From NCBI GenBank assembly GCA_946811695.1, contig OX328130.1, positions 77,293,599 to 77,357,598 of the forward strand: 64,000 nucleotides of DNA, given 5' to 3'. The first letter of the stretch is position 1, and each line of letters opens with the position of its first letter. This document shows, piece by piece, positions 14,425 to 25,670 of this stretch. Below the pieces are notes generated by a model. It was given only the letters and a program-made list of their open reading frames with translations. It had not been told where the DNA came from and searched no databases. The translations under genes and the position numbers were made by a program. This stretch comes from Gonocerus acuteangulatus. Taxonomy: Eukaryota > Arthropoda > Insecta > Hemiptera > Coreidae.

Positions 14425-15055
14425 TTTAATAGATTTATCATTATATTAATTTGCTATTTTATTTATTCACCGTCAGCCTATACAAGAAACATTGTTAAAT
14501 TTTAACGCCCGCTCTTTTTGGTTTAAGTTATTGGGGCGGGTTGTCTACAGGTTCAACCCTTCCCTAGCCATGACTGGGCTCCATACGTTTCGTCTAGTGA
14601 GAACGAACTCACCATCTTTCACGTGCACAGCACAGCCCTTAACACTCATGGTCACTGGGTAGTGTAACTTGACAGAGTAGGGCATTATTCAATAATTAAA
14701 TTATTCATCCACTGATTGATTTTACATTCTATGAATAACAAAGTTGGCTCGTTATTCAATAATGTTTTATCAAATAAGAATTTATTCAGTTATTCATTCA
14801 TTTTTTTTTATACATTTTAAATAATCTGGAGCATTGAACAACAAACTCAGATTCTTCAAGTTCAGTAAACAATATCACTTAAAGAAATGATTTTCACTAA
14901 AACTAAGAAAAACTTTAATGAACTTCTTTATTAAGAAAGATACTTGCATTTCACGAAAAATGTCAGGCAAATAATGCAATTTCATTCAGAAAATTGTTTC
15001 ACTCGAATAAATAACTTTTATTCAATAAATCATTATTATTCAATAATGAATAAAA
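14425..15055. other. AT-rich stretch, nothing recognised
   Basis: No gene supported. Many ATTATTCA/TGAATAAT words near the right end merge into the next minisatellite. Confidence 0.6.
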
Positions 15056-15056
15056 A

Positions 15057-15657
15057 TAAAAATATTTACGTTTTTCCTTGAATGGACTGAATGAAGAATG
15101 AAACATTATCCAGAATGAAATAACAGGTTTATTCATTATTATTTAATAATGAATAAAAATAAAAATAGTTACGTTATTCCTTGAATGGACTGAATGAAGA
15201 ATGAAACATTATCCAGAATGAAATAACAGGTTTATTCATTATTATTTAATAATGAATAAAAATAAAAATAGTTACGTTATTCCTTGAATGGACTGAATGA
15301 AGAATGAAACATTATCCAGAATGAAATAACAGGTTTATTCATTATTATTTAATAATGAATAAAAATAAAAATAGTTACGTTATTCCATGAATGGACTGAA
15401 TGAAGAATGAAACATTATCCAGAATGAAATAACAGGTTTATTCATTATTATTTAATAATGAATAAAAATAAAAATAGTTACGTTATTCCTTGAATGGACT
15501 GAATGAAGAATGAAACATTATCCAGAATGAAATAACAGGTTTATTCATTATTATTTAATAATGAATAAAAATAAAAATAGTTACGTTATTCCTTGAATGG
15601 ACTGAATGAAGAATGAAACATTATCCAGAATGAAATAACAGGTTTATTCATTATTCT
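15057..15657. repeat. 103-bp minisatellite, six copies
   Basis: The shared ACGTTATTCC word starts at 15171, 15274, 15377, 15480 and 15583, exactly 103 bp apart. A diverged first copy starts at 15068. Each unit contains the palindromic stretch ATTATTTAATAAT, so every unit can form a small hairpin. Confidence 0.95.
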
Positions 15658-15699
15658 GAATGATTTTTGCCAACACTGCTACTTGATAATAAAAACAAG

Positions 15700-15955
15700 C
15701 TAACAAATTACATCACCTGGACCAAAAACTATGAAAAATTAAAATCAATAATTAATTTAAAGTTATTAAGAAAAAAATCCCCATGGTATTGACCCAAAAT
15801 GGTTCTTTGAATATACCTTTCACCAGTATTGGGTGTTATACAGTTAGTTCCATGTTTGAGAAAAAGCAAATTCATACTCCCAAGGTCGCTAGGGAATTTT
15901 CCTTTTCAGGTAAACCTCCACCTCGCATTATAATGGGTAGATTTTAATCATTAAC
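15700..15955 (+). repeat. Dispersed repeat P, copy 1
   Basis: It is near-identical over about 190 bases to 30925-31107, and related over a longer stretch beginning with AACAAATTACATCA. It contains CCCCATGGTATTGACCCAAA and ends at GATTTTAATCATTA. One copy has a short open frame (30917-31108) broken in the other; I do not recognise the peptide. Confidence 0.8.
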
Positions 15956-16046
15956 TAGTGTTTTCATGTTTTCCTTATACAAGTCTTATCAGAAACAATG
16001 AAAATCATATGTAATATAAATATCAGTATACATAAATATATTTATC

Positions 16047-16052
<6 letters not shown>

Positions 16053-16116
<64 letters not shown>
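16053..16116. repeat. (TA)n(TG)n microsatellite
   Basis: A TA run passing directly into a TG run. Confidence 0.95.
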
Positions 16117-16119
16117 AAT

Positions 16120-17060
16120 TTAGAAGGTTTTTTTTTACAAGTAACGTTTTATAAGGATTGTTTTTATTTTAGGTAAAATGGATAAACATTTAAAGACAAT
16201 TTCAAAAATGCTTACATGGATGGAATCTCCATAGATTTTCTTTATTTCAAAAGGAAAACTGCTTAAAGAAAGAATGGAAAGTGCATAACTAAGGAAAAAT
16301 GTTAATAATAATAATAATTATACAAGTAATAAATAATATTTGATATAATCTAAATACCAGAAGGTACTTTATGAGCGAGATAAAACAGGATATTTTATTG
16401 GAGTTATGCATGATAACATCATCAGGATGTTAGATAACAATAAAAACTTGGGATTCGAAAGAAACCATTAGCTTGGCCTTCATGGGGAAATCATAACAGC
16501 TACAACAATTAATATTAAATAATAAATTTCTATAATATACGGATTAAAACTGAATGCTCACATGATTAAAAGGAAGCGAGAAGACGACCATAATGTTGAA
16601 GAGTTGTCCGATAATGCAGTATCAGTTTCACAAAGCACAATCACAGCACAGATAGAACACACACACACACACAAACACAGAACACGCCGCAGCTGAAGGA
16701 GACGGCCAACTGAAGGAAGGAGAGAATGGAGGGGGAGGAAGCCGAACATGGACGGAGATAGCCGAAGACAACCGAACTCAGCAACAGGCTCCGAGTACAG
16801 CCTTCACTCCTGTATCCTACTTTCTGCTCATGTTTGAGGAAAACTATTGAACAGTCTCTCACGCAGGAGCTGTGTGCATCAGCGCATTTCTTTCTCATGC
16901 ACAACGCTACAGCAAATCAAAAACTTTTTAGGGTATGTTTGCCAAGACCACATCCTGTTACTTTGAAGTATCTGTCGTGATTTTGGTACATACTGATTAG
17001 CTTACAGGTTCTTTGCAGGTTATCTATTCCTTCTTTAGATGTTATCTAAGGTTAGAAACG
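16120..17060. other. Region without a recognised gene
   Basis: It is AT-rich up to about 16550, then GC-richer to about 16915 with a short (AC)n at 16650-16675. At about 16853 the words TCTCTCACGCAGGAGCTG and CAGCGCATTTC resemble the 5' terminus of the R and S Helentron-like families. This may be the 5' end of a third, diverged family; no 3' end was found. The two overlapping minus-strand frames here read mostly low-complexity sequence. Confidence 0.45.
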
Positions 17061-17063
<3 letters not shown>

Positions 17064-17122
<59 letters not shown>

Positions 17123-17165
17123 GGTGCATCTACTGCTATGGTCATTAGCACCGTCGTCGTTTTGC
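17064..17165 (-). mobile_element. SINE tail fragment, minus strand
   Basis: On the minus strand, the conserved SINE tail (GGTGCTAATGACC...TAGATGCACCGT) is followed by a poly-A tract. On the plus strand this is 56 T residues (17064-17119). It is a 5'-truncated copy of the tail shared by the tRNA-derived and 5S-derived SINEs in this window. Confidence 0.75.
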
Positions 17166-17356
17166 GAACCTAAATATACTTTCTTGCTTCGGAATAAAAT
17201 TGTATGGAAAGAAAGAAAAGTTCTTAAATCTAAATTTAACCTACAATACACTAAAAATAGAAACCATATTATATAAATATAGTAATGAAAAGTATTTAAA
17301 ATCACTGCAATCCCTACTAAAAGTAACTTTTTTTCACTACTATATTTATAATCAAA

Positions 17357-17617
17357 CATGGAATGGTTGGGATTCGGCTAAAGAAACCTCGAACTGACAT
17401 ACGATACATACGATTTTTGTCAAGAAATGTATATTGAGGAGGTTTCGGCTACTCTTTGGTAGCCTTCATCAGGAATGAAAGTGCCGGGAGGCAGAGGAAG
17501 ACCAAAGTTAACACTTAAGTAACCATAGTGGAAGTATATGGAACCATAGTCCTGAATATAGATTTTTTTACAAAAATCGTATTGAGGTTTCTTTAGCCGA
17601 ATCCCAACTATTCCATG
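17357..17617. mobile_element. Short TIR element with hammerhead-like core
   Basis: 34-bp terminal inverted repeats (17357-17390 and 17584-17617; 33 of 34 match) contain GTTGGGATTCGGCTAAAG. The 261-bp element carries, on its minus strand, CTGATGA (17466-17472), a 6-bp stem (GGCTAC/GTAGCC, 17447-17452 with 17459-17464) and GAAAC (17442-17446). That is the order of a hammerhead ribozyme core, with one extra A between CTGATGA and the stem. Related elements are at 32221-32725 and 52964-53249. Penelope-like retroelements are known to carry hammerhead motifs, so they are a likely source. Confidence 0.75.
17442..17472 (-). ncRNA. Hammerhead-ribozyme-like motif 1
   Basis: CUGAUGA, a stem-loop with a 6-bp perfect stem, then GAAAC, read on the minus strand. 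An extra A sits before the stem, and the cleavage-site strand (stem III/I partner) is not clear. Activity is therefore uncertain. Confidence 0.45.
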
Positions 17618-17619
17618 TT

Positions 17620-18515
17620 TGCTTATCACCTCGACGGCTAACTATCTAATCTTCATCATACTATATTTATATAATATGGTTTTTAACTAACCCTTAGATA
17701 ATCTTTGTCTGTAAATTATACTTTTAGGCTTGTAAAGCATAAATGAAAATAAGCAGAATATATTTCAGCAAGCAATATTTATTAATAAAATGGTTAATAT
17801 TATAAAAATCAATGGTAATTGTGAAGTTTTGGGGCCTCCTCGCTGATTTTTTTGTCCGGTAGTTCTATAACATATTTATGTTTTATATTTACTTCGCATT
17901 ATGGGCTTAGGTGCTATGCGTTTCCGCTCGTTCAAGAAGATATCAAAACTCTAGTCAATTCAACTCGCTAATATTAAAAGAATTCTATTACTTTTTGCGA
18001 GTTGGATTGACTTGAGTGTTAAAGGTTACTTTACTACCAGCAACAACCAATAGACTTTCCCAATAGAAAAGCTAATGGGTGATGCGCAAGCGCTGAATCA
18101 CTGTTATAATCACTACAAATACTTGACAAGTAACTGAATGTGGTCTTAGGAAACAGACCCCTTTTTTGCATAATTGAGAAAAGATAGGCGACCGTTGAGT
18201 TTAAAAAGGTATAGATAATAGTACGTTTTTTTCCTCCTACACCAAATAAACTAAAGATAAATGAGTTTCATTACAGATATCTTCACAACCTAAATGCACC
18301 AAGTTCATGGTACATTTTGGCAACAAAAAAAAAAAAATTTAAAACCTACATATATACATGAACCTCCCTGGGTGAAACAAATTTTTCGAAAATAAAATGA
18401 AAGGTCTAAAATATTATTACAATTTTCACTAAAAAGAGTGAGATTTCTACGCGGTGAGAAAACGGTAAGGAAAAAGGTGGAACTAGTAATAAAATGGAAA
18501 ACCTATATTAGAGCA
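17620..18515. other. Region without a recognised gene
   Basis: No coding exon, RNA gene or repeat is recognised beyond short A/T runs. Confidence 0.5.
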
Positions 18516-18518
18516 GTA

Positions 18519-19450
18519 CAGTAGAACTTGGATAATTCGAACCCCTAGGGACCGATAAAAAAGTTCGAATTATCCAAAATTCGAATTACAAAAGTTTTTG
18601 AAAATAAAGGGCTAACAAATCGAACTTCATATTTTCACATTTTTTAATTTTAATAAAATACATTTTATTTCTAGAAAATCAAACATTTCATGAATTGATG
18701 ATTACGTACATAAGTAATAAATAATTTAGCAAAAAAGTAAAAATAAAAGTCTATTGTCTTGAAAAAAAGACATTTTCATGGGTAAGAATTTTTTCTTTAT
18801 TTTTCAGGTAAGTTGGTAAAGCGTTAGGAGGAATTTAAAAGTCCTTGGCAATTTCTGATTTTTTCTTTATTCCTTTTTCAGCTTCTGTAATCGGAGTTAT
18901 TTTCTCTGACAACGTTAAAGTTTTATAACTTCTAGGCTTCGACATCTTAAATCAACAACTCACTGAACTCCACTGTACACCAGAAATTAAAGGCACAAAC
19001 AATACAACAGATCTAGGTGCTGACTGACTTATAACTGAATTAGAAATGAAGATCGGAGGGATGATGGAAGGGAATTCTAGGATAAAACGACAGGATGGTG
19101 TATGTACCTACAACCCCTGGAAGGGAGGAAGCGCGACTCACCACTTTGCAGAACTCCTAGAGTCCAAGAACTAGACTATGAGACCGCAGCGCTTCTTGTC
19201 CTGGAACCCCTACATCCGTATCTTACTATCCTTCTTACCCGAGGGGAGGATATTCTGACAAGATTTAAGATCGACCGCCTCTCTGCCCACTCCAACTGGT
19301 GGTACAGAAAATTCGAATTATCCAAAATTTTATTCGAATTAACCACGATTTTTTTACATTGTTTATGCCCTAAATTCTAGGGACCGAGAGAAATATTCGA
19401 ATTAACCACGATTTCGAATTATCGAAGTTCGAATTATCCATGTTCCACTG
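18519..19450 (-). mobile_element. Tigger/pogo-like transposon with transposase remnant
   Basis: The ends are CAGTAGAACTTGGATAATTC and its inverted match finishing TCCATGTTCCACTG, flanked by TA on both sides (18517-18518 and 19451-19452). Inner copies of the same terminal words occur about 50 bases inside each end. On the minus strand, a frame starting at 18945 reads MSKPRSYKTLTLSEKI followed by EAEKGIKKKSEIAKDF. This matches the N-terminal DNA-binding region of Tigger/CENP-B-type transposases. The rest is deleted or scrambled. It shares sequence with the shorter copy at 61822-62418. Confidence 0.88.
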
Positions 19451-19454
19451 TATT

Positions 19455-20550
19455 CTGCAAGTAAGGTTCAAACGGGATTGAACAACTACGGTTTTGGAGG
19501 TATTTTCACGATAGCCACCGCTGTGGCATTTTATTACAATACTGAAAAATACCCGTGCTTCGTCATGGCAGTTTATTATAGCACGGTTCCAGTCTACTAT
19601 ATGTTATTCAGCAATTGATAAGTAATCAAAGTATAATGTTTCTTGACACTGGGGCGCTACGGACTAGAGTAATGAAACAGATAACCTAGAGATAACCCGT
19701 TATCTATAGGTTACCAGTAACAGGAGTTTAACCAGTACAGGTTCGTTGTCAATAATAAATGTACGTTAAAATCCCAGATGTCATTTGGAAACACCCATTA
19801 TATTTGCGAGTATTACCAAGAAGTGTTCTGACTGGGGATGCTGATGGGTGAGGAGGCTGTGCAAGGGTTCGGGTTATTACAGTACGGTAACAGCTGACCA
19901 GTTATCGTCCTAGCAACGCATGCTGCCTAGGCTTGCCTGCTCTAACCAACTAAAAATTCAAACCCCTCTAAAAATACTTAAAAATTTAAATATCAAAAAA
20001 TCCTTTCTAAGCGAGTGTTTACGTGCCAAGTGGTTTGGGCTGGGCGATGATAGGTCAGTGAGAGAGTGAGAGAGTGGTATTTTACAAATATATAGTAGAC
20101 AATAATCAGAATAAGAGCATAATTCTGTATTTGTAAGGCAACAACAAGAAGATTAAGCTGATGGAACTGATGTCTGACAAAGCCACAACACCTACTGCCT
20201 ACCAGATCAAATCTAAACCCAATCCACCAAACATTAGCAATACATAAACAAAGTAATTTAAAAAATTGTCTATCGGATCAAATTGTAAATCTAAACCATT
20301 CTCAAATCAACTTAATTACATACAAATAACTTTATCAAAACCCGGTTCTACCGGCTAGAAGGAGTTATATTACAAACACACACACAGAAGAATTGTATAT
20401 ATAAAGACATCTTAGTAAAATGTTTCTATTAATATAATGTGATATATGTTGTACTGTTGTATCCATCCGTTGGTTGATTGTGGATTTATATCCTCTATGT
20501 GTCTGATAAAACAGTAGCATTTTTAGAAATGGCATTTCCTCGCATGACAT
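19455..20550. other. Region without a recognised gene
   Basis: No gene supported. ATACCCGTGCTTCGTC (about 19549) is a word I associate with widespread arthropod interspersed repeats, so this is probably retroelement debris. GCCAAGTGGTTTGG near 20027 has a counterpart near 52551. Confidence 0.5.
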
Positions 20551-20733
20551 CATATCGTCCCTACCATGTCAAACCATCGAATATGAAAAATATCGTTTTA
20601 GCGCGGTTCCTCCCTCCACAATAGGGAGTAACCCCGCTTATAAGGTTGATACAATGAAACAATCCGGAAGTGCCGACTAGAAAATTTCGCGTTTCAGAAC
20701 CCCTAGAGACCGAAAATAACGGTGGTTAAAATT

Positions 20734-20737
<4 letters not shown>

Positions 20738-20818
<81 letters not shown>
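20738..20818. repeat. (TA)n microsatellite inside S element
   Basis: A long TA tract with one TTTA break. It sits at the same place as the TA tracts in other S copies, just inside the 3' terminal segment. Confidence 0.95.
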
Positions 20819-20822
<4 letters not shown>

Positions 20823-21895
20823 CTGTTCGCGGATTTCTGGCCTCCCTAATAGTCCGATTTTGATGAAATTTGGTACAAAAATCTGTCGCCCGATTTGAAA
20901 GGTCAAGTTCGTTAACCAGCAAAATCCGCCCACTGGAAGATGGTGTTTGGGGCGAAATTCGCGCAAAAAAATCGTAACGCTTACGTTTTTGAGTTCATAA
21001 GCTTGTAAGTACTTGTTTTATAGGCTTCTTTGGCTAGGAAAACGAATGAAACCATTTTCAAGGCGATAGCTTCAACCGTTTTTGAGAAAAGTGGAAAAAT
21101 AGTTTTTGAATACCGGTTTTGGTTTGGGTACTTAGAATCATGGGATTCAGTTGAAACATTTTTTGCATGTTTTACTATCATTAAAACTAATATGTTGAAA
21201 TTTTGGTTACGTTTGGAGTTAAGGAAGGGTTAGAATAAAATATTTTATTAACAGACATAAAAAGTTTTGGTAACTTTGTATATTTTCCTTAATATCTCGA
21301 AAAAGGTTGAGAACCTTGGTAAACGAAAGAATACCATTAGAAAGCTTACTAAATGCTCAAGAAAAAAGGTTGTGATGAAAGTTTTGATTAGGCGATGTCA
21401 ATCGGAGAAATAAGTGCTTAAAACATTAAAGTAATTGATTTTGCTTATTCGAACTGTTCTTTTTGTCTGTTTTTATTCCTTGTTATTTTTTAATTGCTTA
21501 TAGTTGGATAATGTATTTTACAATAAAACAGATTAGGCAAAATAAGAAAAACAATTCATTGTTAGAAATATAGCTTGCCAAGAGAAAAAGATTCGTTGAC
21601 GTCTTTTGAATATTTTCAATTGCCTTTATGTTGTTGTTTTTTTTATTTTATTTTTTAATTGATTTTATCTGTAGAATTATTACTATAGTAAAAGAACACA
21701 GGAATATGTGAACATTTTTGATATTTTCCAATTCCTTGAAACGTATGAAATGAAGTATCGGTAGAAGAGGTTTCTAGGGTCTTGCGGACCCGACCCCAGG
21801 TATAGCCATAAAACCCTTTAAACAAAGGCCGAGGAAAATATTATCTGTTTCTATTCTATGCTTTTCGAATGAGAATAGGGATATGAACAGGAACC

Positions 21896-22078
21896 GGGGT
21901 CTCCCGTGGTCTAATGGCTAGCGCCTTGGATTCATAAGCGGGAGATGGTGGGTTCGATTCCCAACCTCCGGCAGGAATTTTATCACCCCACGGCTCGCTG
22001 GTAAAATTCCTCGCTACACCCTGGATGTCGGCGCTAATGACCTAGAAGTAGATGCGCCGTAAAAAAAAAAAAAAAAAA
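21896..22078 (+). mobile_element. tRNA-derived SINE (family A), full length
   Basis: The 5' part is tRNA-like: an A-box-like segment (TGGTCTAATGGCTAGCG) and a B box (GGTTCGATTCC, 21951-21961). A middle region with CACGGCTCGCTGG follows, then the tail GGCGCTAATGACC...TAGATGCGCC and a poly-A run. Target duplications AACAGGAACC (21886-21895) and AACTGGAACC (22081-22090) flank it with one mismatch. It inserted into the 5' end of the S element. Confidence 0.9.
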
Positions 22079-22278
22079 TTAACTGGAACCGCGCTAAGAT
22101 GACGCAGTTCCTGCGAGTCGGACTTTTTTTAGATTGGATACTTTACTCTTGGATTGTGGACGATACGGCTTGTCGCAAATTGTGACAACTCTAACCCCCT
22201 TTAGAATAACCTTTAATGCCTTAAATAAAGTATGGAATAAGACCATTTTCCAATATATTAGTTCGTCAGTGGATAGAA

Positions 22279-23308
22279 AAGTCCGTCACGCAGGAGCTGC
22301 ATAACTAAGCACTTTCCTCAGAATTTGGGTAGTGTAGACTGCTTTCCAGAACAATTTGCTTAAAATATCCTACATAAATAAAATAAAAACGTGAATAGTT
22401 CTCTTTTAATTTTGTAATGAGTAACTGATAAATTATTAATTTGCTTCCAGAGTTATGTTTACACATGGTACCTACTACACTACGTAATAAATACAAAAAA
22501 CCTCATATTATCGTATTTTGATCTAACGCAGGAACCGGATACAGTCCCTCTAGCGCTCCTTGCGGCGCCTTTGTGGACCTATGTCTGGCTGGCTTTTCTA
22601 TTGAAATATATTACAAAGTAAACCCCCCTTTCCGATTGACCGATTCAGCTCATTTTTATAACACTTCTTTCCCATGAGTTACCCACGTTCACCCAGCAGA
22701 AATTACGACCAGTATGAGTATATTAGTAATTTGGGTCCGGAGTAACCCCCCCCCCCCCCTCCTAATGAACCGATTTAGTTTATTTTTACATCACATATTT
22801 ACCTGTAGATTACCACTACGAATATCGAGTTTCGTCGAAATATACCAAAAATCACGGTTGGTAGTGGCGAATTGGTATTGTGGGTCTGGAGTAAACCCCC
22901 CCCCCCTCTTAATGAACCGATTTAGTTTATTTTTACAACACATATTTACCTGTAGATTACCACAATGAATACCGAGTTTCGTCGAAATATACCTAAAATC
23001 ACGGCTGGTAGTGGCGAATTGGTATTGTCGGTCCGGAGTAAACCCCCCCTCCTTATGAACCGATTTAGTTCATTTTTATATCTCACTTTTCTCTCTATAT
23101 TACCACTACGAATACCAAGTTTCGTTGAAATATAACAAATATTACGGCTGAAATGGTCAAATTAGTGTTTTGGGTTCGGGGTAAACCCCCCCTTCCGGTG
23201 GACCGATTTTGGTGGTTAACGAACTCGTTCAATCGCTTGCTAATTGAATGCTATATACCAAGTTTCGTGACGAAAAAACAAAAACTCTGGCCGCTATCGT
23301 GTTAACAG

Positions 23309-23341
<33 letters not shown>

Positions 23342-23466
23342 AATTTTAACGGGGGTCATTTTCGGTGTCTACTAGGTAGGATCGATAAAGATTTGAAGAA
23401 ATTTTTCAAAAATTCCGTCATGAGTCCAACCTCCAATAGCTACTTTCCTTCGGAGGAAAGTGCTAA
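22279..23466 (+). mobile_element. R-family Helentron-like element, copy 1
   Basis: It begins AAGTCCGTCACGCAGGAGCT. The 5' subterminal repeat TAAGCACTTTCCTCAGAA (22306-22323) is inverted at the 3' end as TTCGGAGGAAAGTGCTAA (23449-23466; 16 of 18). The 3' hairpin is ACTTTCCT/AGGAAAGT with a TCGG loop, then GCTAA. The middle holds about four units of a 143-bp tandem repeat (AATGAACCGATTTAGTT...GGTCCGGAGTAAAC) and (TA)n at 23318-23340. The layout resembles DINE-1/HINE elements of Drosophila. Flanks rejoin M2 exactly at GAA/TAT. Confidence 0.82.
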
Positions 23467-23959
23467 TATGTTAGGTCGCTAGTTTGCTCCTAAGCGTCAT
23501 ACATTTTAAATCAATAACTGACTTGGCAAACTAAAGAGAATGGTATATTCGTTACTTCGATAAGTAGATATTACTAATACTATAGAATTAGTAGAATGCA
23601 GAATGTCGAATGTGTCACATTCGTTAATTTGAAACTGTAAACATTTATAGAGTTAGTCTATCGGTATCAGCTAACGATCGAATATACCACATTCGACAAT
23701 TTAAAACGGTGATCTAAGAAAAATCACTTATAAGGACCAAGATGGAAACTCACGAATATGATTTTTTGGTAATTAAAAAACAGGAATTTTCATAATTTCA
23801 TCTTAAAATGATTAACAATATACATAAAAAAAATATGTAAAATTATCCTTTTATAAAGGCGCTGATTTTGGAATCAATATTAAAGCTTTATCTTGCTCTC
23901 CTGAAAAGTACAGATTTTCATAATCGATAGTTTGACATGGTAGGGGCCAGAGTAAGGCA

Positions 23960-24435
23960 AACTGTGATTAATTTCATGACTAATGCCTAATTATAAAATG
24001 AGTATTCGGAATGTGACTAACGATTGATGATTTATCAATCATATTTCTCCATGACTAATGAGTGACGACTAACTGCTTTCTAGCCTATGATTGATGATTA
24101 AACATGCTTTGACAAATGATTGATTATAACTGACCAACCTTACTCCGATTAATGATTAAATACTAAAAAAAGGCTTGATTTATGATTGATGATTAACTGG
24201 TTCCAGCCCAATGTATGGACAGTACGAGTAATAAAATAGGTATTAGCCTAATAGCAAAAGTATTTACAACGTCTGTCATGTCAATCATTAGTGATTGACG
24301 AGTAACGATTGATTGATGACTAACTTTACATATGATTAATATGACCTATGATTATTGATTAACTTATTTTATCCTACGATTGATTAGTGATAAGTAATAT
24401 TTAATGGATTTGTCAATCATTTAGTTGATTCATGC
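23960..24435. repeat. Degenerate TGATTGATGATTAA-rich tract
   Basis: About 475 bases in which TGATTGATGATTAA, ACTAATGA and related words recur at irregular spacing. It looks like a very old, decayed short tandem array. No termini or gene are visible. Confidence 0.6.
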
Positions 24436-24610
24436 CCTACCCTGGTAGGGAGGATATCTGGACTCGTCTCGATTTAGGTCTGACAATAAAGCTGAGAAAC
24501 TCTTTACTGCTTCTTTGGAATAAGACACTTTAGCTAAATGGTAATCATTTTGATTAATATGTTTTAATAATACAGATTTTCGGGAAGGGTTATCTATAGG
24601 TTGCCACCCA

Positions 24611-25330
24611 TTTTAGCGCGGTTCCTCCCTCCCTCCATAAGGAGGAATCCCGCTAATGAGAGGTTGACCTCATGACGAAATCCGATTTCACAATTCAGAA
24701 CTCATATATCAGGGACATAACGATGGTTCAAATGTGTCCTTAGTATCGTTGAATTTAATTCATATATTTTCTACATGTTTCAAATTCAGCTAAGCTACGA
24801 CATTTAAATTTTGCTTACATTTGGAGTTAAGGATGTATTTGAAAAAAAAAAAAAATATTTGTTTAATATGCATGAAAAGTCTTGAGATCTTGGTATATTT
24901 TCTTAAATATCTCAAAAAACGGGTAGAAAATCGTGGTAAGTGAAAAGTGACCATTCGGAAGCTAACTAAATTTTCTACAAAAAAACGTTCTAAATCAATT
25001 TTTGACTGGGCGATGTCAATCGGAGAATTAAGTGAATAAAACGTCGAAAGTTTTAGTTTTGTTCTTTTGAACGGATTTTTGTCTTCTTTTACCTAAATTT
25101 TTATTTATTTTTTTTTTTTAAATTTAATTTAACATTAAAATGAGTATTTTAGTAAAAGAAGGGAAGAAAATGAGAAATGTATTGGTAATAGTGTTTTCAT
25201 AGAACGAACTTTGAGGAGAGGGGGAGTAATTTCCGCCTAGGATAGTCAGTTTCTTGTTGTGGCGCCTTAAATCTTCCTTCTCCTTAAGATTTTATTATAT
25301 TTTTTTCACTAGAGATAAAAACCTACCAAT
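24611..25330 (-). mobile_element. S-family element, 5'-truncated, minus strand
   Basis: The 3' terminal hairpin and TTAGCGCGGTT (24613-24623) are present. The interior matches the complete plus copy at 35729-36445, including the TTGTGGCGCC block near 25258. The AAGTCCG 5' end is missing. Confidence 0.75.
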
Positions 25331-25613
25331 AACTGTTTTTTTAATTGTCTCCAAATAGGTTGAAGATATATTTTAATAATAATACCTTAGTAAATGGTTA
25401 TATTCGATTCTCAAATTGAAAGCTATTGGATAGCTGACCATACTAAGGACTTTGGATTGCGAACATCACTAAGGATTTCGGATGACTGAATTGATTTTCT
25501 TATTAATTACTAATAACAAAATAATCCAATATGGAAGGGTAATCGCACAATATATATCGCCTGAATAAAGGAGATTGATTCGAAGATGAAGAGTATCTCA
25601 AGAAAACTGAAAA

Positions 25614-25617
<4 letters not shown>

Positions 25618-25664
<47 letters not shown>
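25618..25664. repeat. (TA)n microsatellite
   Basis: Pure TA repeat. Confidence 0.95.

Positions 25665-25670
<6 letters not shown>

Larger units (their letters stand above)
20596..22125 (-). mobile_element. S-family Helentron-like element, complete
   Basis: On the minus strand the element begins AAGTCCGACTCGCAGGAACT (at 22125) and ends in a hairpin of CCTCCC-type arms followed by AACCGCGCTAA (20598-20608). The 5' subterminal repeat TTAGCGCGGTT is the inverse of that 3' end. Inside are a (TA)n tract (20738-20818) and a tRNA-derived SINE (21896-22078). It has no coding capacity. Removing it joins the two M2 flanks almost exactly as in the intact M2 copy, which fixes the boundaries and shows no obvious target duplication. 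Confidence 0.8.
20552..23950. mobile_element. MITE M2 split by several insertions
   Basis: Compared with the intact 250-bp copy at 37017-37266 (read on the minus strand), this M2 copy is present as 20552-20595, 22126-22278, about 23467-23490 and about 23925-23950, in the right order. The gaps are filled by an S element, an R element and an unrecognised insert of roughly 430 bp. The M2 ends read ATATCGTCCCTACCATG and CATGGTAGGG. Confidence 0.8.

Noticed and set aside
16558..16904. Two overlapping minus-strand frames as genes
   Set aside because: Low-complexity Cys/Val and Ser/Leu stretches caused by an (AC)n tract; no known domain.
21896..21970. Functional tRNA gene
   Set aside because: A and B boxes are present but the acceptor stem does not close, and the sequence continues into a SINE body with poly-A and target duplications.
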